DNA of 64,000 nt from Ailurus styani (lineage: Eukaryota; Chordata; Mammalia; Carnivora; Ailuridae). The notes under the pieces were generated by a model. The model had not been told where the DNA came from, made no database searches, and worked only from the letters and a program-made list of their open reading frames with translations. Positions 32,391 to 44,580 of the stretch are shown here, one piece after another (position 1 is the stretch's first letter; each line of letters starts with the position of its first letter). The position numbers were made by a program, and so were the translations under genes. The DNA lies in assembly GCA_002007465.1 (NCBI GenBank), contig LNAC01000336.1, forward strand, positions 322,447 through 386,446. Direction: 5' to 3'.

Positions 32391-33857
32391 AAGAGCACTG
32401 AACTTTGGGGTGTCATTGTACTCTTTAACTGTTGATTTGCATTTGAAGTCCTCTGGTAAGTGTAGTCTAAAGTGCCAATTTAGTTATATTTTTACTCAGT
32501 CAATCCCCCACACTTGCTCACACTTGCTGTTCCTGAGGCTATGAGTCTTTATTAAGGTTATAAAATGCTTCGACCTTCATAAAAGGCACAGTGACTTCCC
32601 TTGAGGTCCAAAGCATTAATGATGAGGTGAAATGCAAAATCATTATCTGAGGGCAGCATCTCTCCTACCACAGAAGGTATTCAAATCATCTGATTGAAAG
32701 GCAAACCTACCCAAAAGCTAATAAAGAATTCTCCCTGGCAGTTGAAATATTGGACAAATTGCTTTTCAACCTATGATAGGATGTTAACCCGGTGACGGCC
32801 AAGTAATGCTGCTGGTTCACTATATTCCACTTCTGTAAGCTGGGTAATTGTGGGTCTTTGGGTCCAGAGGTCAAAAGTTATTGGTGAGTTTGCAATGGGA
32901 AACTTCGCTGTGGAAATGGGCCAGTGGTGAGTGTTTATTGCTTGCCGTTGTTTCAGCACCAAGGGCTCTAAGAGGAGAGCCATGCTTCATTCTGGGTTAG
33001 TGTCACATTTGCATTCAAGTGTTCATGAAAACTTGTAAGTGCATCAGTGGAAAATAGAATGCTGACAACATGAGAAAATGTCACTTGTATGAAAGCCAAC
33101 GTATAATGACAGGGTCTTACCTTCTTCCCTTCTCAAACAGAGAACTGTGTGCACCTTTGTATGTAACACCCATCGGTGATGCTGGTGACAAATGAGTGTC
33201 TCCAATAAAACCAGTCTGTTCATTTCATCCTAGATTTGAGGGTTATATTAAAAAGAGCCTTGAGCATTTGAGACCAGAAAGTCCATGTTGACCAGTATTT
33301 CCTCTACTTTTGTATATTGAGACTTAACTCATTTTTTGCATGATGAAAAAAAAAGAGTTCTCCATAAATACATCAAAATCCAAATTCCATATAGTCCTTA
33401 TATTTATTATGAAGTGGGTATTTTGGGACTTCTATTACATAACATGATAATTTGGTATATGATATCAGAGACAAAGTATGTTGTGGTTTAAAGGAATCTA
33501 AAAAATCATCTCGCTCATGGGTTCCCATCTAGTTCCTGAGTCCACAGAGGATCACCAGTCTATAAAGGTAGAGATGTAGGTTGATAATCATGTTCAGAAT
33601 TTCATAAACATTGCTGGAAATCATACAGTTACTGGTTGATGTAGGGTTCAACTTTATTTGCTTTTGACTGGCTTGATACCAACTCAGGGCATAAGTAATA
33701 CTGTTATGTGTGTTCTCACTGCTATCCAGAAGCTTTGGTTATCAGTAAAGTAATTTATGAGAAGTACCTAAAATCTGGGATTTCTGTTCAGGCTAGCCAA
33801 CTAAAGTTAACCATTAATGTCTATGTGGTTCTTGATACTGTTGAAACATTTTCTCAT
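32387..33857. other. Unannotated unique sequence
   Basis: About 1.5 kb with no repeat or gene recognised. The small minus ORF at 32771-32983 is not supported. Confidence 0.35.
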
Positions 33858-33870
33858 ATAAACTAGGCAT

Positions 33871-34078
33871 GGGGCGCCTGGGTGGCTCAGTGGGTTAAAG
33901 CCTCTGCTTTCGGCCCAGGTCATGATCTCAGGGTCCTGGGATCGAGGCCCGCATCGGGCTCTCTGCTTGGCAGGGAGCCTGCTTCCCCCTCTCTCTCTCT
34001 CTCTGCCTGCCTCTCTGCCTCCTTGTGATCTCTCTCCCGCTGTGAAATAAATAAATAAAATCTTTAAAAAAAAAAAAA
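33871..34078 (+). repeat. Young CAN-SINE (mustelid MVB2-like)
   Basis: Near-consensus head 'ggggcgcctgggtggctcag', the 'gtgggttaaagcctctgc' signature, 'cctgcctctctgcctccttg' middle, (aataaa)n and A14 tail. A perfect 13-bp target-site duplication 'ataaactaggcat' (33858-33870, 34079-34091) marks a recent insertion. The minus ORF at 33807-34157 is translated SINE. Confidence 0.97.
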
Positions 34079-34113
34079 ATAAACTAGGCATGAAAGCATA
34101 AGAAACAATACTG

Positions 34114-34218
34114 GCATTTGCTTTGGCAGCACATACACTAAAATTGGAATGATACAAAGATTAATGTGGCCTGTGAGCAAGGGATGACATGCAAATTCAT
34201 AAAGCATTCCATAGTTTT
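34114..34218 (+). pseudogene. U6 snRNA pseudogene, near full length
   Basis: Aligns end to end with the ~107-base U6: 'ctttggcagcacatacacta', 'aaattggaatgatac', 'gatgacatgcaaattcat' and 'aaagcattccatag', with about a dozen substitutions and a 3-base loss in the 'acagagaagatta' region. The terminator T-run is broken ('agttttaaaa') and I see no proximal sequence element or TATA box upstream, so it is presumably inactive. The young SINE lies 36 bases upstream. Confidence 0.9.
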
Positions 34219-35414
34219 AAAAGGAAAGGCTATTATCACACATAAACTCTTTTTATACTGGAATTTGCTAACTTGAATATGGAATTTTCCTTTTGGCCAA
34301 TAATCACATTTCTCTCTAAGTCACCTGGACATTGCTCATTTCTAAGAAACTGAAACTATAATCATCATGACAGTTACACTGAAAAATGATTGTACTGAAA
34401 TTAACTATCCTCATTTGGTTTTAATTTTTAAATGTTTATGAAAGGAGACAGGATGGGTAAGAGGATTGGGTGGTTTCTTTTGTAAGCATAAAATAAATGA
34501 ACATGCATTGGATACCAAAACACACACAAAGACTAGCAGGGGAATGAGAATCAGGAGATCTGGTTTCTGGCAATGACTCGGTCAATGTCTATGGCAGTTT
34601 TAAAACGTTGTTGTATTTATCTTAGTTTTTAATTTCTGTTCATACCAGATATTCTCTAAGCCTCTTCCAGTGATGCACTTTAGTGATGAAGCTACATTTT
34701 TTGTTGTTGAATGTGCTGCTTATTCTTAAGAAAGACATTTAGGAGATCTTGACCCTGGAGTTATTTATGCTGGGACTTCAGGCATATTGAATGTAGGAGG
34801 TCTGCTTCCCAAAGACTCAGCAATCTTGTTTCCTCACTTTTCAAGGGCATGAGTAAGAGACTTCTAATAAGGAGGATTTTAAAGTAAATTTAACTTGAGC
34901 CTAGACTATGGTACCCTATGAAGACTCAAGAATGAATTAAGTGAAGGCTGAGAAACATTTGGGTAATGCCCTCTAGTTACTCCGGGGAGGGAGTGTTTGG
35001 GCTCTGGTTTCTTGGGGGGAAAAGAGAAGTCATGAGAGCAGCTTAAAGAATGAATGAATGGTGCTTAAATACATCTTGCTCAATATTTCCTGCAATATAA
35101 CAGAGAAAAACAGAGATCAACAGAACTGCATGTGAAACACACTCAACATTCTTAGAGCTAGAATGTGGCTTAACTTAAAATAACTGTAACCAAAGTGAAG
35201 AATAAGGAAAAAGAGAGAAAAATAAAACCAAGTCCCAGCAAGTGATCTCTTATGTTCCCACAATGCCATAAGATTTTGAGGTCAAGCAAGAAGCATGTAG
35301 GGGAAAAAAAAAAAAAGTACAAGAAAGAAACAAGAACAGAGCTAATGACCAGAGTAAAGTTAAGCCAAAAGCATTGCCAGGAAGAATCCCATCTACTCTG
35401 AGCAGGCAAAATGG
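34219..35414. other. Unannotated unique sequence
   Basis: No repeat or gene recognised in about 1.2 kb. Confidence 0.35.
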
Positions 35415-35700
35415 ATAAAGGGGGTCAAAAGGTACAAGCTTCCAGTTTTAAGTGAGTCGTGGGGATGTCATGTACAGCCTGGTGACTGTGATCGGTAATG
35501 CTGTATTGCATATTTGAAAGTTGCTAAGAAATCTTGCAGGCTCTTATCACAAGGAAAAATGATTCTCTGTGCAGTGATGGATGTTTACAGGACTTGTAGT
35601 GGGGTTATTTCATAATGTATACAAATATGGACTCATGTTGTACACTTGAAACTAATATAATGTATGTTAGTACATAATAATAATAGTAATAATTTAAGGG
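35415..35700 (+). repeat. L1MA-type LINE 3' UTR
   Basis: Strong match: 'gggtcaaaaggtacaagcttccag', 'gtcatgtacagcctggtgac', 'attgcatatttgaaagttgc', 'gttgtacacttgaaactaat'. It ends in an A/T-rich 'aataataatagtaataat' tail. Confidence 0.85.
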
Positions 35701-35814
35701 GAGGCAAAAAGGGAGTCACTTTAGAAAAAGGAATGAGTGAATGTAGGAACAGATTTTTATGTCCAGCAAAGGTGTTTGTCAAACATTAAGATTTTAAAAA
35801 ACCTACAAAACAGT

Positions 35815-36001
35815 CTTTTTTTTAAACATACAGTGTATTTTCAATTTCAGGGCAGACTTTAGTGATTCACCGCTTGCATGGTGTTACATGGTGCTCATGG
35901 CATCACGTGCCCTCCTTCATGCCCATCATCCAGTTACCCCGTCCTCCCACCTACCTCCCCTCCAGGAACCCTCGGTTTGTTTCCTATGGTTAAGAATCTC
36001 T
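35815..36001 (-). repeat. Carnivore L1 3' end, 5'-truncated
   Basis: Starts with poly(T), then 'agtgattcaccgcttgcatg', 'gtgccctccttcatgccca' and 'aaccctcggtttgtttcctatgg'. A short 'aaacagt' repeat flanks it (35808-35814, 36002-36008), a possible target-site duplication. Confidence 0.7.
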
Positions 36002-36008
36002 AAACAGT

Positions 36009-36478
36009 GCTAAACTCATACAGCTTAGAGCATTCAGTATGTATGAGCTCTGCATGAAGAATTTTAGATCAGCTTTATTCAATTAATTAATGAATGGGAA
36101 AATGTCACCAAACACTGATGATGGGCGTTTTGATGCATGTAACTGTGAATCTAAGACAAAAACGAAGGTGCGGGTGAGCGTGGAAGAAGAACACATGGAT
36201 ATTGTATTTTGTGGCAAAGCAGAAATAAGGCAACGAGATATGAGTGGAGAGGACAGAGGGGAAGTAGAAAGTAGAATAAGCTCATTGGTTGACGTATAGG
36301 GAGTAGATAAGATTTCAAGGGTACTGTTAAAAACTAACAAACTAGAAAGTAAAGTTATAGTAGGCTCCAAACTGAATTTCTATTCAAAACTCTTTTCCAA
36401 AGAAAATGTAGAACAGAGGGCATTATAGAAGACATAACTTCAAAGGTGACAAGTGGAATGAAAATATAATTCTTCCTA
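36009..36478. other. Unannotated sequence
   Basis: No feature recognised. Minus ORF 36083-36370 and plus ORF 36090-36299 overlap each other and have no coding support. Confidence 0.3.
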
Positions 36479-36490
36479 GTTATCATTTTT

Positions 36491-36618
36491 TAAAGATTTT
36501 ATTTATTTATTTGAGAGAGATAAAGGAGTCTGATGCAGGGCTCAGTCCCAGGACCCTGAAATCATGACCTGACCCAAAGTCAGACACTTAAACAACTGAG
36601 CCACTCAGGTGCCCCCCC
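36491..36618 (-). repeat. CAN-SINE with internal deletion
   Basis: Tail 'taaagattttatttatttat' and head 'actgagccactcaggtgccc' are present, but the CT/AG-rich middle is largely gone, leaving 128 bases. A perfect 12-bp duplication 'gttatcattttt' (36479-36490, 36619-36630) shows it inserted as a normal unit. Confidence 0.93.
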
Positions 36619-36823
36619 GTTATCATTTTTAATTAAAGAGCAAATAATGCACATTTTGTAAAGAAACAAATGTAGGAAGTATAACCTAATATGCAGAATT
36701 ATAAAATTATTGTCACACAAATTGAGACCAATAGAACTCAGGCTTTCAAGTTAGAAGACACATATCAGTCATAGTAATAAATATGAATGAAGTTAACTTA
36801 CTTGTTCAAACAATGTAATTTTT

Positions 36824-36952
36824 TTATTATGTTAGTCACCATACAGTACATCATTACTTTTTGATATAGTGTTCCAAGATTCGTTGTTTGTGTATAACAC
36901 CCACTGCTCCTCGCAATACATGCCCTCCTTAATACCCATCACGGGGCTTTTT
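36824..36952 (-). repeat. Carnivore L1 3' end, 5'-truncated (about 130 bp)
   Basis: Inverted L1 terminus: 'tttttattatgttagtcacc', 'atacagtacatcattact', 'gtgttccaagattcgttg', 'cctccttaatacccatcac'. Only the last 130 bases of the element are present. Confidence 0.85.
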
Positions 36953-37099
36953 ACTTTGGTTTACATAGCTATGCCCAGCCATATGCTGTATACAAGCCAT
37001 ATGTGTATACAATTATGTATACACATAATTAAAGTGATGCAGAAAAGCAAGCAAACAGAACAGACAAAGGTATACTGGGTCCACAGAAACAGTAAGAAA

Positions 37100-37895
37100 G
37101 AAGGTGTGTGAACTTGATATCAGATAAAATAATATTTAAACCAAAAAGCTAAAAAATTGGTGAGAGATATGTTTTAGTGCTAAATACCGTGATTCAAATT
37201 AAGGTATTTATGAATACTTTTGAAAAAGGATTCAGCAACCATGTTTATGTAGTAAAAACTAGAACATAATAGATATGGCATAATTATAGAAGTCTTTATA
37301 GACTGAACTATGAATTATAACTCGTAGAAGTACACCAATCTCAGATCAAGACAGATCATGTGGACAAACCAAAAATCAAAGAGCCAGAAGACCTGAACAA
37401 CTTAATAAAATAGATCTTATCATTATATACCAAATTTTAGGCTTTGATAATAGAAAATACACTTCCTTTTCAGGTGCTTATGGAACATTTACAAAGTTTT
37501 CCACACACAAGTTCACAAGGAAAACATCAAGATGTCCTATAATGCAGAAGTACTACAAAATGTAGTCTCTACTTACAATGCAATAGAACTAGAAATTATT
37601 AATCAAAAAATTAAGAAGCCCTTCCACCAGTAATTTAAAAAAAATTCTTCTCTTGGACAATTCGGTTGAAACAGAAACATACAAATTGAAACTATAGAAT
37701 AATAGTCAAATAATAAAAGTACACATAAGAACCTCTGAGATAATACAAACACTTCCACCAGTGTAAATTAAAAAAAAATGAAAACAAATACCCAGTTCAA
37801 GAAACTAGAAAAAAGACGAGCCAAAGAATGCCCAAGAAAAGAAATAATACAAAAAAGCAGAAGTTCAAAAAAAAATAGCAGAAGTTCAGGTAGAT
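37100..37895 (+). repeat. Old L1M ORF2 fragment
   Basis: Forward ORF2 in order: 'gatatcagataaaataatatt', 'agacctgaacaacttaataaa', 'gcttatggaacatttacaaag', 'atgcaatagaactagaaatt' and 'caagaaactagaaaaaagacg'. No open frame of useful length survives. Confidence 0.75.
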
Positions 37896-37915
37896 TATAG
37901 GAAAATAGTAGATTT

Positions 37916-37944
37916 GGGTGTGTGTGTGTGTATGTGTATGTGTA
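37916..37944. repeat. (TG)n microsatellite, interrupted
   Basis: Short TG run with TATG interruptions, directly after the L1 fragment. Confidence 0.85.
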
Positions 37945-38191
37945 CTTTTGCGAGTTTCCTTGGGATTGGATGTGGGGGGTGTTTCAGTGAGAAACTGTGT
38001 ATTCTTTTGGATTTGAGGAAATCTTAGGAAAAACACAGAGAACATTAGGATATAAAACATTTGTATGTACTTTTAAATACACTTTTTTATTGTTTAGACT
38101 GAAATGGCCACACCGCAGTTCAGACCTACCCTAAACAGCACTTACAATAAAGGTGATACCACAAGCAAGCTGCTAATTCAGCAGGTGTAAT

Positions 38192-38245
38192 ACACACACA
38201 CACACACACGCACACACTCTCACGTGCACACACATGCACACACAT
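38192..38245. repeat. (CA)n microsatellite, interrupted
   Basis: A clean (AC) run at 38192-38209, then imperfect CA units broken by 'ctctcacgtg' and 'atg'. Confidence 0.95.
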
Positions 38246-39540
38246 GGATATTTTTTTTCCTGTAATTCATTATTTTACAACTTGAAATTAGGAATGTGTG
38301 AGATTTTCATGACGTAAACTCCAATTGCTTACACTGAAATGGCAAGAGGGGACTAATGCTGTATAGACCCCAGGCAGAGTTGTGCTCCTCTCTGTAACCA
38401 GTAACAGGAATTAGGGAATCTATAATGTGCAGTGTCTGTACTAGCCAGTGTGGTGACAAGAGGAAAACAATGGACATTACTCCTGAGCAAATGAGAGGTA
38501 TAATCAATGCCACATTTCTTCAGTTATGTTTGGGTTTTAGAGTTACATTCTTTTAGCTTTCTTAATGCCGGCATTACTACAATTCTTTCATGGGGGGAAG
38601 CTCTTCAATGTGTTGAGTCTGAAACACTACCTCACTCTGCGTTTTCCATGAAGCACTCCTGTGAAATGCTTTATTATCAAAAACAATTGCATCTTAGCTG
38701 AGCACGCATTTTGATTGGAGGAGCTGGAGACAGGATGCCTTATCTCATAAAATATGTCTACAATGTGAGGCTGAGAACAGTTGTTCTGAGGGTTGAGATT
38801 TTATCTTACACATGAGGGCCTCACGTATTCCAGGCTTTCTGAATCTCTATTGACTGACTATGCTGAAGAGTGAACAATTGTTCATTTTTAACAATTTCTA
38901 TGCAGATACAGTATTCCCTTCTTTAGACACATTACAGGTTGTCAGTTCCTTTTGTTGTTGATATCTCCCTAAAATTTCAGCCTCCAAGAACAAAAGAATA
39001 TGCTAGTTCTACAAGACTAAGCCTAAATTATATTTCCCTGGTCAGAAAAATAGTTTAATTACTTTATAAACTTTTCTCATTTAAAACAAATTTATCCTGT
39101 GTCTTTGATGATTACCATAAATTGCAGCCATGCTTCTTCTAATATATTCTATTACTATTTGGTTTCTCAGAAGCTTTAAAGGGTGCCAATTTCCTCTACA
39201 ATTTATCAGACAATATTCAGCAGTGCTGTTTAGAGCAGACTTATAAAAATACAACTTAACAAAAGATTTATCACATTGCTTGCATTTTAGCATGTTTCTA
39301 AGACCAGTAACCTAGTTTCTTCTTGCCTGCTTTTGACAAGAGTAAGCTTAATATTAAATATTAACTCTCCTCCCTGTAAAAAGGCACAGATATTATTTAT
39401 TCAAGATCCATTTGTTATAAAGTTACTTAGAGCTTTTCATACTCTACTGCAATGCCTATATAAGGATAATTCCTCCTTATTTGATTTGATTGTCTTTCCC
39501 TGTAAATCTTATTTATTAGCCTTGTCACCTACCCCTGCCT
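38246..39540. other. Unannotated unique sequence
   Basis: About 1.3 kb with no repeat or gene recognised; scattered short ORFs only. Confidence 0.35.
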
Positions 39541-39604
39541 ACACACACATGCATGCGTGTGCACACACACCCACACACAACACACACACTCTCTCTCTAT
39601 CTCT
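39541..39604. repeat. (CA)n/(CT)n compound microsatellite
   Basis: CA units with 'tgcatgcgtg' and 'ccc' interruptions pass into a (CT)n run. The palindromic 'tgcatgc' sits in the middle. Confidence 0.95.
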
Positions 39605-40159
39605 TCAACATATATATCCTTTTGGTTCTGAATTCTGATGAATACACCTGCTAATAGATCTCTGCTACTTTCACTATTTGGCTGTCTGAGGAAGTTGACT
39701 ATATGGATCAATTCCTTCTCTCTCTCACCACACCCCATCCTTCTCACTGAATACTTTTTGATAAAAATCTGGAATTTTCTTCAGAGGGAGGGAAGCCCAG
39801 CCTGTGGGCTCTGGCCCAGCCCTGGGGCTTCACTAAAGTGGCCCTCCTCCTGATGTTTACAGTTCCCTGATCCTCTCATTAAAGTGAGAAGGGCAAGATG
39901 AGCCACAGCCAACTTTTTGGAGTAAGCCAGTATCATTGAGTAGAACCCTAAAATCCTACCTGATCTACAAACATATCGTAATCATTAAGTTTGTTAGGGG
40001 TTATGAGGAGGCAGCTCTAGGTTGCCTGAAGCTGTCTAAGTCTGGTTCCTTCAGAAGGTGGCACCTCTCTGAGCAGAAGATGACGTGGAAAAGAGAAGCA
40101 CAAAATCTCATCTGTTGAGCTCTCATTCCATATCCACCACTAAGTTGTTTACTTTCTTC
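39605..40159. other. Unannotated sequence
   Basis: No feature recognised; a GC-richer patch at 39785-39850. Confidence 0.3.
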
Positions 40160-40302
40160 TATTATCTAAAGTCATTAAATTCACAACCTAGTCTTTAGTA
40201 GGTAGACATTGTCATGAGGACATTCAAGATCACAGCCCCTAAGTGTCAGAGCTGCAGCTAACATGCACACCACCCCCCTTAAGAAGCATCCCTCTCAGAG
40301 CT
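40160..40302 (-). repeat. MIR SINE relic
   Basis: Inverted MIR: 'attcacaacctagtctttagtaggtag', 'atgaggacattcaagatcac' and 'cagagctgcagctaacatg' in order. Diverged. Confidence 0.5.
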
Positions 40303-40439
40303 CCCACAGCTGCTCTGCTGGCCAAGGTGACAAAGATCCCGCACTCACATCAGAACTGAGGACTGGCCTTATATTTTAAGTCTCTTTAGATATTTACATT
40401 ATATTCTTCTAAAAAATTACCTTCTTTTAAATAGAAACA

Positions 40440-40845
40440 GGTCTCCAATAAAATCCATGTTCTTCTTTCAAAAGTATGGAGTTGGGCTGGGACTCATTTG
40501 TCTTACTGGATACCCCATCCCTTTGCAGAGGCATTGCCATGTAACCAAATTCTCTCCTGGCCCCCCCAAAATTTGGATGTCTTGCCATATATACTTTTTT
40601 CTTCCTACTGGCTGAGATGAGCAGAGCACCACTGCTTATGAAGTCATTTGTTGAAGGTAGCAGAGCCACTGTCCCTCTGGGTCTCTGAATCATGGGATGT
40701 TGGTAGCTACGTGCCCATTGCCTAAAACACCCATCCTCGACTGTTACATGAGTAAGAGACCTTTTTATTTCTTAAACCACTGAATTAATGTTGGGTGTCT
40801 TGTGGCAGCAGGATGGCTTAGTCTATCCTAGGCAGGGAACACTCT
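40440..40845 (+). repeat. ERVL/MaLR-type LTR relic
   Basis: The 3' half is most telling: 'gtctctgaatcatggg', 'gagtaagagacctttttatttcttaaaccactgaat' and 'cttgtggcagcaggatggcttagtctatcct' match the end of a common mammalian LTR of this class. The 5' half is less certain. Confidence 0.5.
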
Positions 40846-41381
40846 ATTTATATGGTTTTAGTTAATTTACTTAACTTACAGAATTTTGCTGTATAAAAAT
40901 AAGGTACACTATAAATAAATGTCTTTTGTTGGTAAGCTTATCCTGATAATTAAATTGATGTCTTTATGCATGGCCAAATTAACTATCCAGAAAATGAATT
41001 TAAAAAAGGAAAAAAAAATTCCATCAAATTGGTTAGTGGTCAGTTTGTAGAAAAAGTAACTGGTAATTTTGTACTAATTTTCCCTTTCTGTTCTATTTTA
41101 AAAGTACATGTGTACTCAATGCCATATTAAGTGTTTTCTCACCACATACAAGCAGGAGTATTTTTATTCCATTGTAGTTCTGTCCTACGTTTATCTCAAA
41201 TGAATTATTTCTCCAGAAACATTAATAACAAAGGAAAACAGACAAGTATTTCTAGCATTTATATAATCCATTTTGTTGGTTCAATTTCTGTGATGTCTTT
41301 AAAAATGTCACACCGCCTTCTTTATTACTGATCAGTTTGGTGAAGTCTTGCTGAAAAGGGGGCAATGGGCCGTATCGACTG
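40846..41381. other. Unannotated AT-rich sequence
   Basis: No repeat or gene recognised. Confidence 0.3.
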
Positions 41382-41395
41382 TCATAGGCATTTCT

Positions 41396-41565
41396 TTCTT
41401 TTTTTAAGATTTATTTATTTTAGAGACAGAGCGAGAGAGAGAGAAAGAGCATGCACTGGGTGGGAGGGCTAGAGGGTGAGGTCCCAAGCAGATCCCCATT
41501 GAGCAGGAAGCCCAATGTGTCCTCCATCCCATGAGGTCACGAACCAAGACGAGGTGCCCCATCTC
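41396..41565 (-). repeat. CAN-SINE, head partly deleted
   Basis: Tail 'aagatttatttattttagag', middle 'gagcaggaagcccaatgtg', then a shortened head ('aaccaagacgaggtgcccc'). A perfect 14-bp duplication 'tcataggcatttct' flanks it (41382-41395, 41566-41579). Confidence 0.93.
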
Positions 41566-41579
41566 TCATAGGCATTTCT

Positions 41580-43258
41580 GACTTCTTACAACTAACACGT
41601 GGTTATTTTTATGGAATAATTATTGCAGAAAGATGTCATTTCAAACAGTATTTTTTCTTTCCTCACATAACAGCTTAATCCAGTGTCTCTACAATACACT
41701 TAAATTTGTTTTCATGATCTTAGAACAGGTGGGCATATATTAAGAAATGTCAAGCTCCATCAGCCCTGCTGAATATAGATATTCCACGCAGTGATTTTCA
41801 GAATAGTAGGAGAAAAAAAAATCTGTCAAAATAGCAAGACAGTAATATGTAATTTCAGTCTTCATCTCTCACCTTATCCCACCTACACATGTTTTCTATT
41901 TGTTTATATATCTACTTTTACCCTTCATGGCCCTGGCATTCTCAGCTGTGTGATGTAATTTACAAAAACACCCATTGGATTCTGTCACGTTTTAAATCAA
42001 AACCCATTGTACTTGAAAAAAAAATAAAAAATCTTTAACTTCACCCACAGTGGACATGGTCAGGCCCATGCCTTCGTAACTTCAAGTTGTGCTACTATAT
42101 GGCTTCATCATTCTCAATACGCAGTAGGCTTGTCTCTTTGTTGTTGTTGTTGTTGTTGTTTATTTGGGGGTTTTTTGCTCAGTTGTTTTTTTTTTTAACA
42201 CTTAAGCACTTTCCTACTTTAAAGCTTTCCCCGTTTCTGTTCCATTTTCAGGAATACCTTTTCCCTACTGTTTTCTTCATTTCAAGTTAAAGGACATTCC
42301 TTGAAAAATGCTTCCCCCAACCTTCAGTTATGGTGCCCTGTTACAACTGAGTGCCTACCAGTATTTGTAATTTACCTTTGTATCTAACTGTTAGTTTAAT
42401 AGTCATGGATTCTCTGGGGTGAATACCTATTACTTTGTCTCCTCAGCATTCCTCTGCACAGAAATACCTTTCTGGAAACTTCTTCCCCATTCCATCTATG
42501 TTATTCCTAGAAAGGTCTTTTATGTAATTGTAAGCCCACCCCAACAATTGTCTAGTAGAGAGATGGATGTCTAATTCCATCTGAGCACCTTCTTCTAGTC
42601 ACAGTTGATTGGGAAAAGGGGCCAACAGAGTTCTTCACTAGGCTTCTTCAAACTCCAATAGTCATATTCAGCCTTTTCTTGAGTAGCACTTGGTGCTCTT
42701 AACAGCCTTCTCTCCACAGTTTGGCAAGCTCCCAGACGTCTACCATGGGAGAGAATGAGGCTGACTTGCAGAAAGAATCAGAGATGAGAAAAGGAGGGGA
42801 GAGTACCAGCAGTATTTGGGTGCCTGGTTCCGGTTGTTCCAGAAGCCAGATTACAACAGTGATTCTCTTAGAGATAGACTGAGTTTATGAGATACTTCAG
42901 TCTCTTTGTTGCTTTTACTGAGGTTATTTTGTGTTAGATTGCTATTACTGGAAGTTAAGATGGCTGATTAGCAGTATGTCCTATAAGATGTAAGCTCCAC
43001 AAAGTCACCCTTTCTGGCCAGGATGCCCAATCCCCCATTTCTTCAGAACAAACATCTTTGTGTGATTTTGAAAAGGAGGTTCTATCTCTGAGAGTATATT
43101 AAACTACAAAGGAATCACATACTAATACTTTTTCTTTGATCTCTTTATTTTTATCTAGACTGTGAATGTTTGTGTGAAGGTTTTTTAATTTTGTTTTGAA
43201 ATCTAGAGAGTGTCCAGACTGTAAAACTTAACTTAAATATAGGACTTCACATTTGTTT
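41580..43258. other. Unannotated; contains a (TTG)n run
   Basis: Mostly unique sequence. (TTG)n of seven to eight units at 42138-42160. No gene signature; 42300-42600 may be an old repeat I cannot identify. Confidence 0.35.
42138..42160. repeat. (TTG)n microsatellite
   Basis: Perfect trinucleotide run followed by a T/G-rich stretch. Confidence 0.95.
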
Positions 43259-43276
43259 TAAAACTAACCACTCTAG

Positions 43277-43463
43277 GGGCACCTGGGTGGCTCAGTGGGT
43301 TAAGCCTCTGCCTTCAGCTCAGGTCATGATCTCAGGGTCCTGGGCTTGAACCCCACATTGGGCTCTCTGCTCAGCAGGGAGCCTGCTTCCCCCTCTCTCT
43401 CTGCCTGCCTATCTACCTACTTGAGATATCTCTCTGCCAAATAAATAAAATCTTAAAAAAAAA
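43277..43463 (+). repeat. Young CAN-SINE (mustelid MVB2-like)
   Basis: Head 'gggcacctgggtggctcag', 'gtgggttaagcctctgcc', a 'cctgcctatctacctacttg' middle and (aataaa)n tail. A perfect 18-bp duplication (43259-43276 and 43464-43481, core 'aaaactaaccactcta') marks a recent insertion. Confidence 0.97.
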
Positions 43464-43481
43464 TAAAACTAACCACTCTAG

Positions 43482-44135
43482 ACTTTAAAAATTCTCCTTT
43501 CTGTCCTCCCAAAATGTAAATTCCTATTTGAAAATAGGGTAAAAAAATTTCTTCTGAATGAAGGATCTTTTGCCAATTTTTAGCATTTACTACTTCCACA
43601 GTTCTGCCACCTTAGGTAAAAGTGGAGAGGAACCCAGCTATTTGGGCATGTTTGCTTGAGAGAATATCCTGCAATGAAGAATCAAGGAATCCCAACTGAG
43701 CAATGTAAAAATGTAGGCTCCCCCTTCTCTCTCAAAATTCCCACCCTGGGAGTAGGATCTTGCCACCTCACCATATGCTTAGAGTATTTCAGGGAGTAAA
43801 GTCAAATTGGAACCATGTTTCCTGCTGTTTCACCATGATTGTTTGTACAACAGATGCAGGCAATCCATCAATGCCAGGAGAAACTAAGAGGAAACTGCTG
43901 TCATGATCATAGACACCAAAACACCATCTTAAATCCTTGCTTAAAAAACAACAAAGACCAGTATTTTGATCTTTGGGAAAAATATCATTAATATTAATAT
44001 CTCTAAATAATCCATTGGAAGTAAATTAACATAAGCCTTATAGAAGTAAAAGTTGGGTAGTTGAATGGGATAAATAATACTAATAATGACATTAACAACA
44101 TGTAACCAATCCTTTATTGTTTACAAACCTCTGTT
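43482..44135. other. Unannotated sequence
   Basis: No repeat or gene recognised. Confidence 0.3.
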
Positions 44136-44153
44136 CAAGCCATTAACACATTT

Positions 44154-44332
44154 TTTAAAAGATTTTATTTATTTATTTAATTGAGAGAGAGTGCATGAGC
44201 AGGGGGAGTGAGAGAAGGAGAAGCAGACTCCCTGCTGAACAGGGAGCCCAATGTGGGGCTCCATCTCGGGACTCCAGGATCATGACCTGAGCCAAAGGCA
44301 GATACTTAACCGACTGAGCCACCCAGGTGCTC
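44154..44332 (-). repeat. CAN-SINE
   Basis: Tail 'aaaagattttatttatttat', body 'ccctgctgaacagggagcc', head 'gactgagccacccaggtgc'. A perfect 18-bp duplication 'caagccattaacacattt' flanks it (44136-44153, 44333-44350). Confidence 0.97.
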
Positions 44333-44439
44333 CAAGCCATTAACACATTTAATGTGTTCATCTCCCAAGAGGGAACATTTTAGAGATGAGGGAGATAAAA
44401 TTGAATTAGAGAATGTGAATAAGTATTGCTAGATAATAT

Positions 44440-44580
44440 ACAGGGCATCTAGTCAAATTTGAATTTGAGATAAGCAAATCTTTTTAGTTTAAATACATTT
44501 CAAATAGTGCATACTCATCTAAAATTCACATTTAGGTGGGTGTCTTGCATTTTTATTTGCTAAATCTGGGAACCCTATAT
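44440..44580. repeat. Palindromic DNA-transposon (MITE-like) relic, copy 2
   Basis: The left arm 'tagtcaaatttgaatttgag' is mirrored by the right 'attcacatttaggtgggtg', and the outer 'tttatttgctaaatctggga' matches copy 1 at 13755-13950. The right arm is more eroded than in copy 1. Confidence 0.65.

Noticed and set aside
33807..34157. 116-codon minus ORF
   Set aside because: It is a translation of the young SINE and its poly(A) tail plus part of the U6 copy.
34114..34218. Functional U6 snRNA gene
   Set aside because: About a dozen changes plus a 3-base loss, a broken T-run terminator, and no upstream proximal sequence element or TATA.
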